Shown: piece after piece, positions 53,446 to 61,933 of the stretch
Layout of the letters: each line of letters opens with the position of its first letter
How positions within the stretch are numbered: the stretch's first letter is position 1
NCBI RefSeq assembly: GCF_014217805.1
Contig: NZ_CP055156.1
Coordinates: 5,648,585 to 5,712,584 of the forward strand
DNA: 64,000 bases
Direction: 5' to 3'
From: Adhaeribacter swui
GTDB taxonomy: Bacteria > Bacteroidota > Bacteroidia > Cytophagales > Hymenobacteraceae
The notes under the pieces: model-generated
Told to the model about the DNA's origin: nothing
What the model saw: only the letters and a program-made list of their open reading frames with translations
Databases searched by the model: none
Made by a program: the position numbers and the translations under genes

Positions 53446-54195
53446 ATGAGTACTTTTTACCCCAATATGGGTGCTTCGTCTACCATTGATCCCGAAACCA
53501 AAAGATTGCAGGCCCTCGACGAATACCAAGTTCTGGATACTGAAGATGAGGAACAGTATAATAATTTAGTTGCTTTAGCTTCCTACATCTGCGGTACCCC
53601 CATTTCTTTGATTAGCTTAATTACGCATAACCGGCAGTGGTTTAAAGCCAAAGTGGGGCTCCCTATTTCAGAAACTCCCCGCTCCCACTCTTTTTGCCAG
53701 TTTGCCATTGAAAGCGATGATGTTTTAGAAATTCCAGATGCTTTAGAAGATATTCGGTTTTATAGTAATCCTTTAGTTACTGGTAATCCAAATATCCGCT
53801 TTTACGCTGGCGCTCCTTTAGTTAACTCGGAAGGACATCGCCTTGGAACTTTATGCGTGATTGATACGGAGCCACGCGAACTCTCGGAAGCGCAGAAGTT
53901 AGCCTTGGCTACCTTATCGGAACAAGTAGTGGCTCATTTTGAACTTCGAAAGAAAAAGAAAGAACTGGAACAGGAAAAACAACAGCTACACGCGGCAAAT
54001 CAAAAGCTAGACGAATTAATGTTATTCGTGAATTCGCAATTACCCGAAGCCATTACTAAGTTAGAGCACGCGGAACAACATCTTTCGCAGAATGCCCAGG
54101 ACCAGCATTGTTTTGAGAATAAAAGCCTCCAATTTTTGCAAGAGAACCTCGCGCATTTAAAAAATATTCACGCCACCATTAACCAAGATGCTTAA
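53446..54195 (+). CDS. GAF-domain protein with C-terminal coiled coil, no output domain
   Basis: In the 249-residue protein residues about 20-175 form a GAF domain (RLQALDEYQVLDTEDEEQYNNLVALASYICGTPISLISLI, SFCQFAIESDDVLEIPDALED, FYAGAPLVNSEGHRLGTLCVID). A long charged helix follows (HFELRKKKKELEQEKQQLHAANQKLDELM, 178-245), resembling a coiled coil with a truncated DHp-like helix. No kinase, cyclase or DNA-binding domain is present. It may signal by partner contact. Ligand unknown. Confidence 0.85.
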   Translation: MSTFYPNMGASSTIDPETKRLQALDEYQVLDTEDEEQYNNLVALASYICGTPISLISLITHNRQWFKAKVGLPISETPRSHSFCQFAIESDDVLEIPDALEDIRFYSNPLVTGNPNIRFYAGAPLVNSEGHRLGTLCVIDTEPRELSEAQKLALATLSEQVVAHFELRKKKKELEQEKQQLHAANQKLDELMLFVNSQLPEAITKLEHAEQHLSQNAQDQHCFENKSLQFLQENLAHLKNIHATINQDA

Positions 54196-54380
54196 GTATC
54201 CTGCTACCCAATTACCATAATAATTCTAAAAATTTAAAAATTAAAAATTTCAGAAATTGCTACCCAGCAAAGTTGGTTTACAGGAATTTACTTATCCCAA
54301 AGAACAAAATAAAAAAAAAGAACAACCTTTCTGTTAAATTTCAGCTAAAAGCTTTCGTAGTTCTTTTAAAGCTTTTTAGC

Positions 54381-55457
54381 ATGAATCATTTATTTAATCC
54401 GCTTACTATAAAATCCCTTACTTTTAAAAACCGGATTGTGGTGTCGCCGATGTGCCAGTATTCGGCCACGGATGGTTTTGCCAACGATTGGCACCTGGTA
54501 CATTTAGGCAGTCGGGCCGTTGGGGGAGCTGCCTTAGTAATTGCCGAAGCTACGGCCGTAAACCCGGAGGGCCGCATTACGCCGCACGATCTGGGTTTGT
54601 GGCAAGACGAGCACATTACTTTTTTGCAGCGAATTACCGCATTTATTCACCAGCAAGGTTCGTTAGCGGGCGTGCAATTAGCCCACGCGGGTCGTAAGGC
54701 CAGCAAAAGTTCGCCGTGGACGGGTAACCAGCACCTTTCGACCAACGAAGGTGGCTGGGATAACGTAATGGCGCCGAGCGCTATAGCCCTTAATCCCGAC
54801 ACGCCGGCACCGCAGGAATTAACCACTGAGCAAATAAAACAAGTAGTTCTGGATTTTAAATCGGCGGCAGCCCGGGCCTTAAAAGCCGGGTTTAAAGTAA
54901 TTGAAATTCATGGGGCGCACGGTTATTTACTGCACGAGTTTGTTTCGCCGCTTACCAATACCCGCACCGACGACTATGGCGGTTCTTTTGAAAACCGCAC
55001 CCGTATTGTGCGGGAAGTAGTGCAGGCCGTGCAGGAAGTGTGGCCCACCGATTTACCCTTGTTTGTGCGTTTATCAGCCACCGACTGGGTACCCGACGAA
55101 AACTCCTGGCGCCTGGAAGACTCCGTTGAACTTGCCCGGCAGCTAAAAACTTTGGGCGTTGATTTGATTGATTGTTCTTCGGGCGGGAACGTGCCGGTGC
55201 AGCAAATTAAACCGGGACCAGGTTACCAAACCCCTTTTGCCCAAGCCATCCGGAACCAGGCTGGTATTTTAACCGGCGCCGTAGGTTTAATTTCTTCTCC
55301 TCTACAAGCTGACCATATTATTCGGACTGAACAAGCCGATATGGTATTTATTGCCCGGGAATTTTTGCGCGATCCATATTTTGGCTTAACCGCCGCCTCG
55401 GAACTGCGCCAACCTATTACCTGGCCGGTACAATACGAACGGGCAAAACCCCGGTAA
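54381..55457 (+). CDS. NADH:flavin oxidoreductase, old yellow enzyme (YqjM/NamA-like)
   Basis: The 358-residue FMN-dependent TIM barrel has LFNPLTIKSLTFKNRIVVSPMCQYSATDGFANDWHLVHLGSRAVGGAALVIAEATAV at the start (Cys-Gln-Tyr typical of YqjM-type), GVQLAHAGRKAS, FKVIEIHGAHGYLLHEFVSPLTNTRTDDYGGSFENRTR (His/His substrate pair) and LDLIDCSSGG-like and ADMVFIAREFLRDPYF near the end. It should reduce activated alkenes with NADPH. ATG 54381 is chosen because the upstream extension (from 54273) is Lys/Asn-rich without family match. Confidence 0.92.
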   Translation: MNHLFNPLTIKSLTFKNRIVVSPMCQYSATDGFANDWHLVHLGSRAVGGAALVIAEATAVNPEGRITPHDLGLWQDEHITFLQRITAFIHQQGSLAGVQLAHAGRKASKSSPWTGNQHLSTNEGGWDNVMAPSAIALNPDTPAPQELTTEQIKQVVLDFKSAAARALKAGFKVIEIHGAHGYLLHEFVSPLTNTRTDDYGGSFENRTRIVREVVQAVQEVWPTDLPLFVRLSATDWVPDENSWRLEDSVELARQLKTLGVDLIDCSSGGNVPVQQIKPGPGYQTPFAQAIRNQAGILTGAVGLISSPLQADHIIRTEQADMVFIAREFLRDPYFGLTAASELRQPITWPVQYERAKPR

Positions 55458-55658
55458 GCCAAACTATCGAATCAACTATTTTTAAAATTATCTTCTCCCG
55501 GAGCATTATTTAAAAATAAAATGACAGAAGTACCTGAAAAGTGAGGGGCCTACTGCCGCAACTTTCGGGTACTTTTTTTGTATAAAGCGGATTTATTTAT
55601 CGGTAAAAATGTACCACAGAAGGTAGTTTTTGTCCCACCTTTGGCTGTTTAGGTAGTG

Positions 55659-55666
55659 TAACTTTG
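55659..55666 (+). promoter_or_regulatory. Putative -7 element (TAACTTTG) for the DUF983 gene
   Basis: TAACTTTG 30 bp upstream of the DUF983 start fits TAnnTTTG. No TTTG is found at the 19-bp spacing. Confidence 0.4.
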
Positions 55667-55695
55667 TGGCACCATTAAACTCAAAGTTAACAATT

Positions 55696-56085
55696 ATGAA
55701 CAGCTATAAATATTCCTGGTTAAACAGTATAATTACCGTGAAATGCCCCCGGTGCCGGGAAGGAAAAATGTTTCCGAAAGGAACTTTGTACAGCCGGCGT
55801 TTTGCCGATATGCATAAAAATTGCGCTTGCTGCGGCCAAGATTTTGAACCGGAGCCAGGCTATTACTACGGCGCTATGTTCGTGAGTTACGCCATTAGCA
55901 CGGCTATTTTCCTGGCGGTAATTCTGGGCTTAAGTTTTTTAGTGAAAGAGGTAACTACTACTATGGTATTAGTGAGTATTCTGGTTATTGTAGTGGGTTT
56001 ATTGCCCATAACTTTCCGGTTATCGCGGGTACTCTGGATTAATATATTTGTACGGTATGCGGGTTCAAACAAAGTTATTGGTTAA
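55696..56085 (+). CDS. DUF983 small zinc-ribbon membrane protein
   Basis: A 129-residue protein. The N-terminal CPRCREGKMF and CACCGQDFEPEPGYYYGAMFVSYAIS segments give two C-x2-C pairs typical of DUF983. Two membrane segments follow (ISTAIFLAVILGLSFLV, MVLVSILVIVVGLLPITF). The cysteines probably bind zinc or iron. DUF983 proteins are unstudied. GTG 55666 would lengthen the protein by ten residues without support, so ATG 55696 is used. Confidence 0.85.
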   Translation: MNSYKYSWLNSIITVKCPRCREGKMFPKGTLYSRRFADMHKNCACCGQDFEPEPGYYYGAMFVSYAISTAIFLAVILGLSFLVKEVTTTMVLVSILVIVVGLLPITFRLSRVLWINIFVRYAGSNKVIG

Positions 56086-56177
56086 AATTAAATCCAGGTA
56101 AATTAACCGGATAAGTTGATTTTCAGGGTATAGGATAACGAATAGTGGTATATTTGAGTTTGAATAAACAAGCTCGT

Positions 56178-57047
56178 ATGCCGGAGAAATTGCTGCCCGT
56201 TTACCAGATTCAGGATTTTGACCAGTTAGTTACAACTAAAAACTCAGATTTTTATTTAAATACTTTTGAAAACCATTTGCGGGAGCACACCTTTATTCAG
56301 AAACCGCACAAGCACGATTTTTTTATTATATTATTAATCACACAAGGCACGGGTACGCACACCATCGATTTTGTAACGTACCCGGTAGCTCCCCAAATGG
56401 CTTTTTTTCTTAGCCCCGGCCAGGTACACGCCTGGCAACTGTCCGACGATACGCGTGGCCATATTTTATTTTTCAGCCTCGATTTTTACCGGACCCAACA
56501 GCATCTGCAAAATCCCAGACTTTTTCCTTTTTTCCATGGTTTGTTTCAAAAGCCCGTTTTACAAATTCCACTAGAGCAACTTACGCCTTTAATGGACATT
56601 GTTACCCAACTAAAACAAGAGCTTACCCACAAAGAATGGCAATGGCCCGAGGTTATTAGAGAATACCTGATGATATTACTGGTGAAGCTAAGCCGGATTT
56701 ATAAAGTACAATATACAAACTTACCAGTGAGTAATTCGCTGTGGGAGCAACTCGAAATTTTAATCGAACAAAACTTTAAAAAGCACCAACCCGTTAGCTT
56801 TTACGCCGAAAATTTAAACCTCACCGAAAAACAATTAAACGAAGCCTGTAAAAACACTTTTAATAAAACTACCTCCGCCTTAATTCAGGAACGGGTATTG
56901 TTAGAAGCCCAGCGGTTGTTAACGCATTCCAATTTAACCATTACTCAGATTGCCGCCGAATTGGGGTATTTTGATAATTCGTATTTTGGCCGATTTTTTA
57001 AAAAACACACCGGCCAAACCCCGGAGCAGTTCCGGTTAAATGCTTAA
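56178..57047 (+). CDS. AraC-family transcriptional regulator
   Basis: In the 289-residue protein the N-terminal cupin domain (about 30-140) has KPHKHDFFIILLITQGTGTHTIDFVTYPVAPQMAFFLSPGQVHAWQLSDD. The C-terminal AraC double helix-turn-helix (about 190-289) has PVSFYAENLNLTEKQLNEACKNTFNKTTSALIQERVLLEAQRLLTHSNLTITQIAAELGYFDNSYFGRFFKKHTGQTPEQFR, a near-ideal family signature. The effector is probably a small molecule bound in the cupin pocket. I choose ATG 56178 rather than GTG 56145. Targets not evident; its own neighbours are unrelated. Confidence 0.93.
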   Translation: MPEKLLPVYQIQDFDQLVTTKNSDFYLNTFENHLREHTFIQKPHKHDFFIILLITQGTGTHTIDFVTYPVAPQMAFFLSPGQVHAWQLSDDTRGHILFFSLDFYRTQQHLQNPRLFPFFHGLFQKPVLQIPLEQLTPLMDIVTQLKQELTHKEWQWPEVIREYLMILLVKLSRIYKVQYTNLPVSNSLWEQLEILIEQNFKKHQPVSFYAENLNLTEKQLNEACKNTFNKTTSALIQERVLLEAQRLLTHSNLTITQIAAELGYFDNSYFGRFFKKHTGQTPEQFRLNA

Positions 57048-57085
57048 CGCTGTTAAATTTAGTTTTTACGCAGGTTCAGGAGAAC

Positions 57086-57754
57086 TTAGTCTGACCTACC
57101 TTTATCGGTATACAATTTATTTAAAAAACTGGGGTAGGAATACGATTGTTGGGCTTTTAAATTTTGACCTGGTATTTCGGGGAGCAGCATATTTAATACA
57201 AAACGCAAATTCCCGGATTCCTGGTGCGATTTACTAAAAGCTTCCAGGCCAAAGGTATAATAGGTTTGCTCGTTAATTTTAACTTTCGTCAGTTCCACGC
57301 CGCATCCTTCCTCGGGCCAAGCATCGGGAGCAATGGGCTGTATATGTTTTTCGGCTAAGTTGATAGCGTATTTTTGCAGGAGCCGTTCTTTATCTACCCG
57401 CACCCATAAGTCGTTTTCCGTTTTTAAAGTTGCCGAACTGAACTGCTGCAACAGCTTTTTATTTTCTTCATCTGATTCCTGCAATCCAAAACTATACTTT
57501 ACCCAGTCATTGGCCAACCCGGAATTCTCTGCTGCCAAAGGCCACTCGCCCTTATCGGCCAGCAAAACTTTTACCTCTACTTTTCCCTCCCTAATTTTTA
57601 TGCCGAGCTTTTCTAAACCCGGTTGCCACAAGTAAATATCCGCCCGGTCCCAGTTACCCGCAAAAAACAAGTTTCGGGAATTAAACCATTTTTCCAGGGC
57701 ATTTACTTCGGTTAAATTGTTAAAAAACCAGCGAATTTCGGCGCTATATACCAT
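57086..57754 (-). CDS. Unknown protein, possibly CYTH-like
   Basis: The 222-residue soluble protein begins MVYSAEIRWFFNNLTEVNALEKWF. A charged Glu/Lys-rich tract (LGIKIREGKVEVKVLLADKG) follows a YLWQPGLEKLG segment; the alternating E-x-K-x pattern resembles the substrate strands of CYTH-like triphosphate-tunnel proteins, but I would not assign the family on this alone. Later parts (WVRVDKERLLQKYAI, GVELTKVKINEQTYYTFGLEAFS) are strand-rich. An upstream frame extension to 57820 overlaps the purE terminator, so ATG 57754 is preferred. Single gene. Confidence 0.6.
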   Translation of the reverse strand: MVYSAEIRWFFNNLTEVNALEKWFNSRNLFFAGNWDRADIYLWQPGLEKLGIKIREGKVEVKVLLADKGEWPLAAENSGLANDWVKYSFGLQESDEENKKLLQQFSSATLKTENDLWVRVDKERLLQKYAINLAEKHIQPIAPDAWPEEGCGVELTKVKINEQTYYTFGLEAFSKSHQESGNLRFVLNMLLPEIPGQNLKAQQSYSYPSFLNKLYTDKGRSD

Positions 57755-57790
57755 GAAAACAGTTTGATAATGGCAAATTTTTAAAAAATT

Positions 57791-57820
57791 AAAAAAATGC
57801 GCCGGTATTTGCCGGCGCAT
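57791..57820 (-). terminator. Terminator of the purK-purE operon
   Basis: On the minus strand ATGCGCCGG pairs with CCGGCGCAT around a 6-base loop and runs into seven T residues. It lies 80 bp after the purE stop. Confidence 0.93.
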
Positions 57821-57900
57821 CGTTAGGCTATTAAGTCATCCTGAAGCTCATTATAGCCGAAAAAATCAAAATCCTGTTGGATTTATCCAGATCAAAGCAA

Positions 57901-58434
57901 TTAATCATCGTCGCGATCGCCGCGGCGAAGTTCGTCCACGGACCGCATTACTTTTTCGCGTAACGAATTCCGGTATTTATCCAGGCGGTCGGCGATGGCC
58001 GCGTTAAATGTACCAAGAATTTGCGCCGCCAGTAAACCGGCATTTTGGGCTCCGTTTAGAGCCACCGTAGCAACGGGTATGCCACCCGGCATTTGCAGGA
58101 TAGACAGGATAGAATCCCAACCATCAATAGAATTACTCGACCGAACTGGTACCCCGATTACGGGTAAAGTGGTGAGGGCAGCTACCATACCGGGCAAATG
58201 AGCTGCTCCGCCGGCACCAGCAATAATCACGCGCAAGCCGCGCTTGCGCGCATTTTCGGCGTATTCTACCATGCGGTGGGGCGTGCGGTGCGCTGACACA
58301 ATGGTTAACTCAAACGGAATATTCATGGTTTCTAGCATTTCGGCCGCCGGTTCCATAACTTTTAAATCGGATTGGCTGCCCATAATAATTCCAACCAAAG
58401 GAGTAGATTGGCTGTTGGTGGGTGTTTCGGTCAT
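57901..58434 (-). CDS. purE: N5-carboxyaminoimidazole ribonucleotide mutase
   Basis: The 177-residue class I PurE moves the carboxyl group of N5-CAIR to give CAIR in purine synthesis. It contains [21 protein letters not shown] near 13 (phosphate loop), [14 protein letters not shown] (catalytic His), [28 protein letters not shown] and [30 protein letters not shown]. Its start overlaps the purK stop by ATGA, so the pair is translationally coupled and makes the two-step CAIR route. Confidence 0.97.
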   Translation of the reverse strand: MTETPTNSQSTPLVGIIMGSQSDLKVMEPAAEMLETMNIPFELTIVSAHRTPHRMVEYAENARKRGLRVIIAGAGGAAHLPGMVAALTTLPVIGVPVRSSNSIDGWDSILSILQMPGGIPVATVALNGAQNAGLLAAQILGTFNAAIADRLDKYRNSLREKVMRSVDELRRGDRDDD

Positions 58435-59561
58435 GCTTTTACTTTAATTACTTCTTTAACCTGATTTGCTTTTTGCGTAGCCTCTGCTACCGTGTTGGCC
58501 GTAATGGTAACGTGACCCATTTTGCGAGCAGGCCGCGTAATTTTTTTGCCGTATAAATGAATGCTTACTCCCGGTAAGGCTAATGCTTCTTGCAAACCTT
58601 CGTACTGCGCTAATCCGGAGTAACCGGGTTCCCCGAGTAAATTTAACATAACAGCCGCACTATGGCTTTGGGTATTACCCAGAGGCAAATTTAAAATAGC
58701 TCGCAAATGCTGTTCAAACTGCGAGGTAAGATTGGCTTTATACGTATGATGCCCACTATTGTGCGGCCGCGGCGCTACCTCGTTTACTAAAATTTCCCCG
58801 TCTTTAGTCAAGAACATTTCTACGGCTAGCAAACCTACCATGTTTAAGGCTTGTATTACGCGCTTGGCTACTTTCTGGGCTTTTTGTTCCACTTCCGGCG
58901 ATATGGCCGCCGGCGAAAACAGGTAATCTACCAGATTATGAACCGGATGAAAAACCAATTCTACCGCCGGAAAGCAACTTACCTCCCCATTGGGATTACG
59001 CGCCACAATAACCGACAGCTCTTTTTCGTAATCTACTAGTTTTTCTAACACCGTGGGCGCTTCAAAACTTTTCTCGAAATCGGCTGAACTGGTTAACCGG
59101 GTTACGCCGCGGCCATCGTAGCCCAAAGTGCGTAATTTTTGAAATGCCGGTAAAAAATCCGCATTTTCAATTAATTCAGCTTTATTTTGCAGTAAACGGA
59201 AGTCGGCGGTAGGAATACCATTGTGGCAGTAAAACTCTTTTTGCAAGCCTTTATCCTGAATGATTTTAATGACTTCCGGCTCTGGAAATACCTTTACTCC
59301 TTCTTGTTTTAACTTTAATAAGGCATCGGTGTTTACGTGTTCAATTTCAATGGTTACCACGTCGCACTTTTTACCGAAGTTGTAAACGGTATCGTAATCG
59401 GCGAAGCTGCCCACAAAAAATTCGTCGCACAACGATTTACAGGGGGCTTCGGCGTCCGGGTCCAGAATTAAAGTATATAAATTTAAATCAATCCCGGCCT
59501 GCAGCAGCATACGACCTAATTGGCCGCCGCCCAAAATACCGAGTCTAATTTCTCCTTGCAT
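58431..59561 (-). CDS. purK: N5-carboxyaminoimidazole ribonucleotide synthase
   Basis: The 376-residue ATP-grasp enzyme carboxylates AIR with bicarbonate and ATP. It has [18 protein letters not shown] at the N-terminus, [77 protein letters not shown] (metal/ATP segment) and [20 protein letters not shown] at the C-terminus. The gene precedes purE in one transcript. Confidence 0.97.
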   Translation of the reverse strand: MQGEIRLGILGGGQLGRMLLQAGIDLNLYTLILDPDAEAPCKSLCDEFFVGSFADYDTVYNFGKKCDVVTIEIEHVNTDALLKLKQEGVKVFPEPEVIKIIQDKGLQKEFYCHNGIPTADFRLLQNKAELIENADFLPAFQKLRTLGYDGRGVTRLTSSADFEKSFEAPTVLEKLVDYEKELSVIVARNPNGEVSCFPAVELVFHPVHNLVDYLFSPAAISPEVEQKAQKVAKRVIQALNMVGLLAVEMFLTKDGEILVNEVAPRPHNSGHHTYKANLTSQFEQHLRAILNLPLGNTQSHSAAVMLNLLGEPGYSGLAQYEGLQEALALPGVSIHLYGKKITRPARKMGHVTITANTVAEATQKANQVKEVIKVKA

Positions 59562-59590
59562 GTTTTATTTTTAATTTACCAGATAAAGGT

Positions 59591-59598
59591 CAAAAGTA
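59591..59598 (-). promoter_or_regulatory. Putative -7 element (TACTTTTG) for purK-purE
   Basis: TACTTTTG on the minus strand, 29 bp upstream of the purK start, fits TAnnTTTG; the -33 TTTG is not obvious. Confidence 0.4.
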
Positions 59599-59640
59599 AG
59601 CAATTTATTTATTTGCTCCAGTAACCACCCGTTACATTTA

Positions 59641-59682
59641 GATGTTAGATATTGGATATTGGATATTAGATTTTAGACTTTG
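59641..59682. repeat. Six degenerate heptamers (GATATTR) upstream of the marC-like gene
   Basis: In phase: GATGTTA, GATATTG, GATATTG, GATATTA, GATTTTA, GACTTTG. The array lies in the gap between purK and the MarC-like gene, which also has A/T-only tracts (59766-59782 and 59883-59898). Confidence 0.75.
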
Positions 59683-59869
59683 GGCTAATGCGGTCGGAAC
59701 AAGCCAGACTATATTATTACTAATCCAATCTGGCGTATAGTAAATAAATGTTAGCTAACAGAAAGTAATTTTTTAAATTTTCTTTATTCCACCTTTTAAG
59801 TTAAACCTTTACCCCAGAATAAAAAACACCATAATAAAACCACCGTATGTGGCATGTACATACAATGAT

Positions 59870-59877
59870 TACCTTTG
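59870..59877 (+). promoter_or_regulatory. Putative -7 element (TACCTTTG) for the marC-like gene
   Basis: TACCTTTG 35 bp upstream of the start codon fits TAnnTTTG; TATG occurs about 20 bp upstream, so the -33 box is weak. Confidence 0.4.
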
Positions 59878-59912
59878 CTCAAATTTTTTAAATTTTAATC
59901 AAGCGGCGAACT

Positions 59913-60530
59913 ATGGAAATTTTACTGGCTACTTTTTCGGCTCTGTTTTCGGTGGTTAATCCATTCGGGGCCATGCCAGTATTTTTAACCCTTACCCAGG
60001 ACGATACTCCCGAACGCCGGCGTCAGCAAGCCTTAAAAGCTTGCTTTTACATGATTGGTATTTTAACGGTCTTTTTCCTGGCCGGTCAGTATATTTTAAA
60101 TTTTTTCGGTTTACGTATTCACGATTTGCGCATTGCCGGCGGCATTATGATTTTAAAAGCCGGGGCCGATTTAATTACCCCCAAATCAGATCCTGGCCGA
60201 AAAGTTTCTAAAGAATCGGTGGAAGAAAGTATTGCTAAACCGGATATTTCTTTTACGCCGCTGGCTATGCCGATGCTTTCGGGGCCCGGCGCCATTGCGG
60301 TAAGTATTGGTTTATTTACCCAATCTTTATCCTACGCCGATATGGGCTTGATTATTCTGGCCATTATGTTGCTGGCCATACCTACCTATTACATTTTAAT
60401 TTTTTCGCCCCGGCTTATTCAAATTATGGGTAAAGCCGGCCTGGAGGCTTTATCTAAAATCATGGGTTTTATTGTGCTCTCCCTGGGTGTAAACTTTATT
60501 ACCTCCGCTTTAATTGCTTTGTTTAAATAG
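59913..60530 (+). CDS. MarC-family integral membrane protein
   Basis: A 205-residue protein with six membrane segments (ILLATFSALFSVVNPFGAMPVFLTL at the start carries the family N-P-F-G-A-x-P motif; FYMIGILTVFFLAGQYIL; LRIAGGIMILKAG; PLAMPMLSGPGAIAVSIGLF; MGLIILAIMLLAIPTYYIL; LEALSKIMGFIVLSLGVNFI). The family was once linked to multiple antibiotic resistance, but that role is not supported; function is unknown, perhaps small-molecule transport. Single gene. Confidence 0.9.
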   Translation: MEILLATFSALFSVVNPFGAMPVFLTLTQDDTPERRRQQALKACFYMIGILTVFFLAGQYILNFFGLRIHDLRIAGGIMILKAGADLITPKSDPGRKVSKESVEESIAKPDISFTPLAMPMLSGPGAIAVSIGLFTQSLSYADMGLIILAIMLLAIPTYYILIFSPRLIQIMGKAGLEALSKIMGFIVLSLGVNFITSALIALFK

Positions 60531-60711
60531 TTGATGGTCGATGGATTATATTAAAAGATGTACGGTTTAAAAGTTAATAACTTATTTTTTTAAAATTATT
60601 CATTTTCCAGCAGCGCTAACTCCGTGCTAGTTCTTAACTCTAAGCCTCTTTAGATTTACCTATAAATTATTTACCTGTAACACCTGAATCCATAAAGTAC
60701 AAACCATATAC

Positions 60712-60753
60712 AATGAACTATGAACTAGGGTTTATCGACTATGGACTCTGAAC
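60712..60753. repeat. Six degenerate heptamers (TATGRAC) upstream of hemE
   Basis: In phase: AATGAAC, TATGAAC, TAGGGTT, TATCGAC, TATGGAC, TCTGAAC. A related pair GTTGATG GTCGATG lies at 60531-60546. The array ends 9 bp before the presumed hemE -7 element. Confidence 0.7.
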
Positions 60754-60762
60754 TAATTCTAT

Positions 60763-60770
60763 TACCTTTG
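60763..60770 (+). promoter_or_regulatory. Putative -7 element (TACCTTTG) almost touching hemE
   Basis: TACCTTTG fits TAnnTTTG and ends only four bases before the hemE ATG at 60775, so transcription from here would give a leaderless or nearly leaderless mRNA. Confidence 0.4.
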
Positions 60771-60774
60771 CCGC

Positions 60775-61830
60775 ATGGAGTTAAAGAATGATTTAATTTT
60801 ACGCGCCGCTCTGGGCGAACCTACCGAACGCACCCCCGTTTGGTTAATGCGGCAGGCTGGACGTATTTTACCGGAATACCGCGCGGTACGCAGCAGTGTG
60901 AGCGGCTTTAAAGAATTAGTAGAAACCCCGGAATTAGCTTCGGAAGTTACCATCCAACCGGTGGATATTCTGGGCGTAGATGCCGCCATTATTTTTTCGG
61001 ATATTCTGGTTGTGCCGGAAGCCATGGGTTGCACCTACGAAATGATAGAACAACGCGGCCCCATTTTTCCTAGAACTATTCAAACCGCCGAAGATATTAA
61101 CCAATTGCGCGTAGACGATGCTCATTTTCAGTTACATTACGTGTACGAGGCACTCAGAATAACTAAACGCGCCCTGAACGGCCGGGTTCCTTTAATTGGT
61201 TTTGCCGGCGCTCCCTGGACTATTCTGGCTTATATGGTAGAAGGCAGCGGCTCTAAAACGTTTAGCAAAGCCCGCAAGTTTTTGTATACCTCGCCGGAAT
61301 TAGCGCACACGTTGCTCGATAAAATTACTACCGTAACCATAAACTACTTACAGGCCCAGGTAGAAGCCGGCGCCGCTATGTTGCAAATTTTTGATTCCTG
61401 GGCAGGTATATTGCCACCGGCACATTATCACGAATTTTCGACGCGCTACATTTCCCGCATTTGTGAAGTCATTACGGCTGTACCTATTACGGTATTTGCC
61501 AAAGGCGCCTTTTTTGCGTTAGCTGATTTTGCCCAGTTGGATTGCCAAACCATTGGCTTAGACTGGAACATGAACATTGCCGACTCCCGGGCCACGGTTG
61601 GATTAAATAAAACACTGCAAGGTAACCTGGATCCCTGCGCTTTATATGGTTCTTTTGATAGTATCCGGAACGAAACCATTGCCATGTTGCAGGCCTTTGG
61701 CCCTACCCGGCACATTGCCAATTTAGGCCACGGCGTTTACCCCGATACCGATCCGGATAAAGTAAAATGCTTTATTGATACCGTAAAAGAATACAGCACT
61801 AAAATAAACGCACCACAAACCATTACTTAA
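60775..61830 (+). CDS. hemE: Uroporphyrinogen decarboxylase
   Basis: This heme-pathway enzyme removes four carboxyl groups from uroporphyrinogen III. The 351-residue protein has the family signatures [18 protein letters not shown] near 20 (substrate Arg), [17 protein letters not shown] (catalytic Asp), [20 protein letters not shown] near 142, [17 protein letters not shown] and [17 protein letters not shown] at the end. Cytoplasmic. No other heme gene is beside it. The next gene on the opposite strand is separated by a strong terminator. Confidence 0.97.
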   Translation: MELKNDLILRAALGEPTERTPVWLMRQAGRILPEYRAVRSSVSGFKELVETPELASEVTIQPVDILGVDAAIIFSDILVVPEAMGCTYEMIEQRGPIFPRTIQTAEDINQLRVDDAHFQLHYVYEALRITKRALNGRVPLIGFAGAPWTILAYMVEGSGSKTFSKARKFLYTSPELAHTLLDKITTVTINYLQAQVEAGAAMLQIFDSWAGILPPAHYHEFSTRYISRICEVITAVPITVFAKGAFFALADFAQLDCQTIGLDWNMNIADSRATVGLNKTLQGNLDPCALYGSFDSIRNETIAMLQAFGPTRHIANLGHGVYPDTDPDKVKCFIDTVKEYSTKINAPQTIT

Positions 61831-61868
61831 ATCTAATTTTTTAAAATTTTAAATTTCAGAAGTTATTT

Positions 61869-61926
61869 GCTCCTATAAAACCAGAAAAGCCGCTTGTTAC
61901 AGCGGCTTTTCTGGTTTTATAGGAGC
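61869..61926. terminator. 26-bp perfect inverted repeat, bidirectional terminator
   Basis: Arms 61869-61894 and 61901-61926 are exact complements around a 6-base loop (TGTTAC). The inner part is AGCCGCT/AGCGGCT and outer parts contain AAAA and TTTT runs, so it can end hemE and the convergent SirB1-type gene, whose stop is at 61934. Confidence 0.92.
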
Positions 61927-61933
61927 GGTAAGT

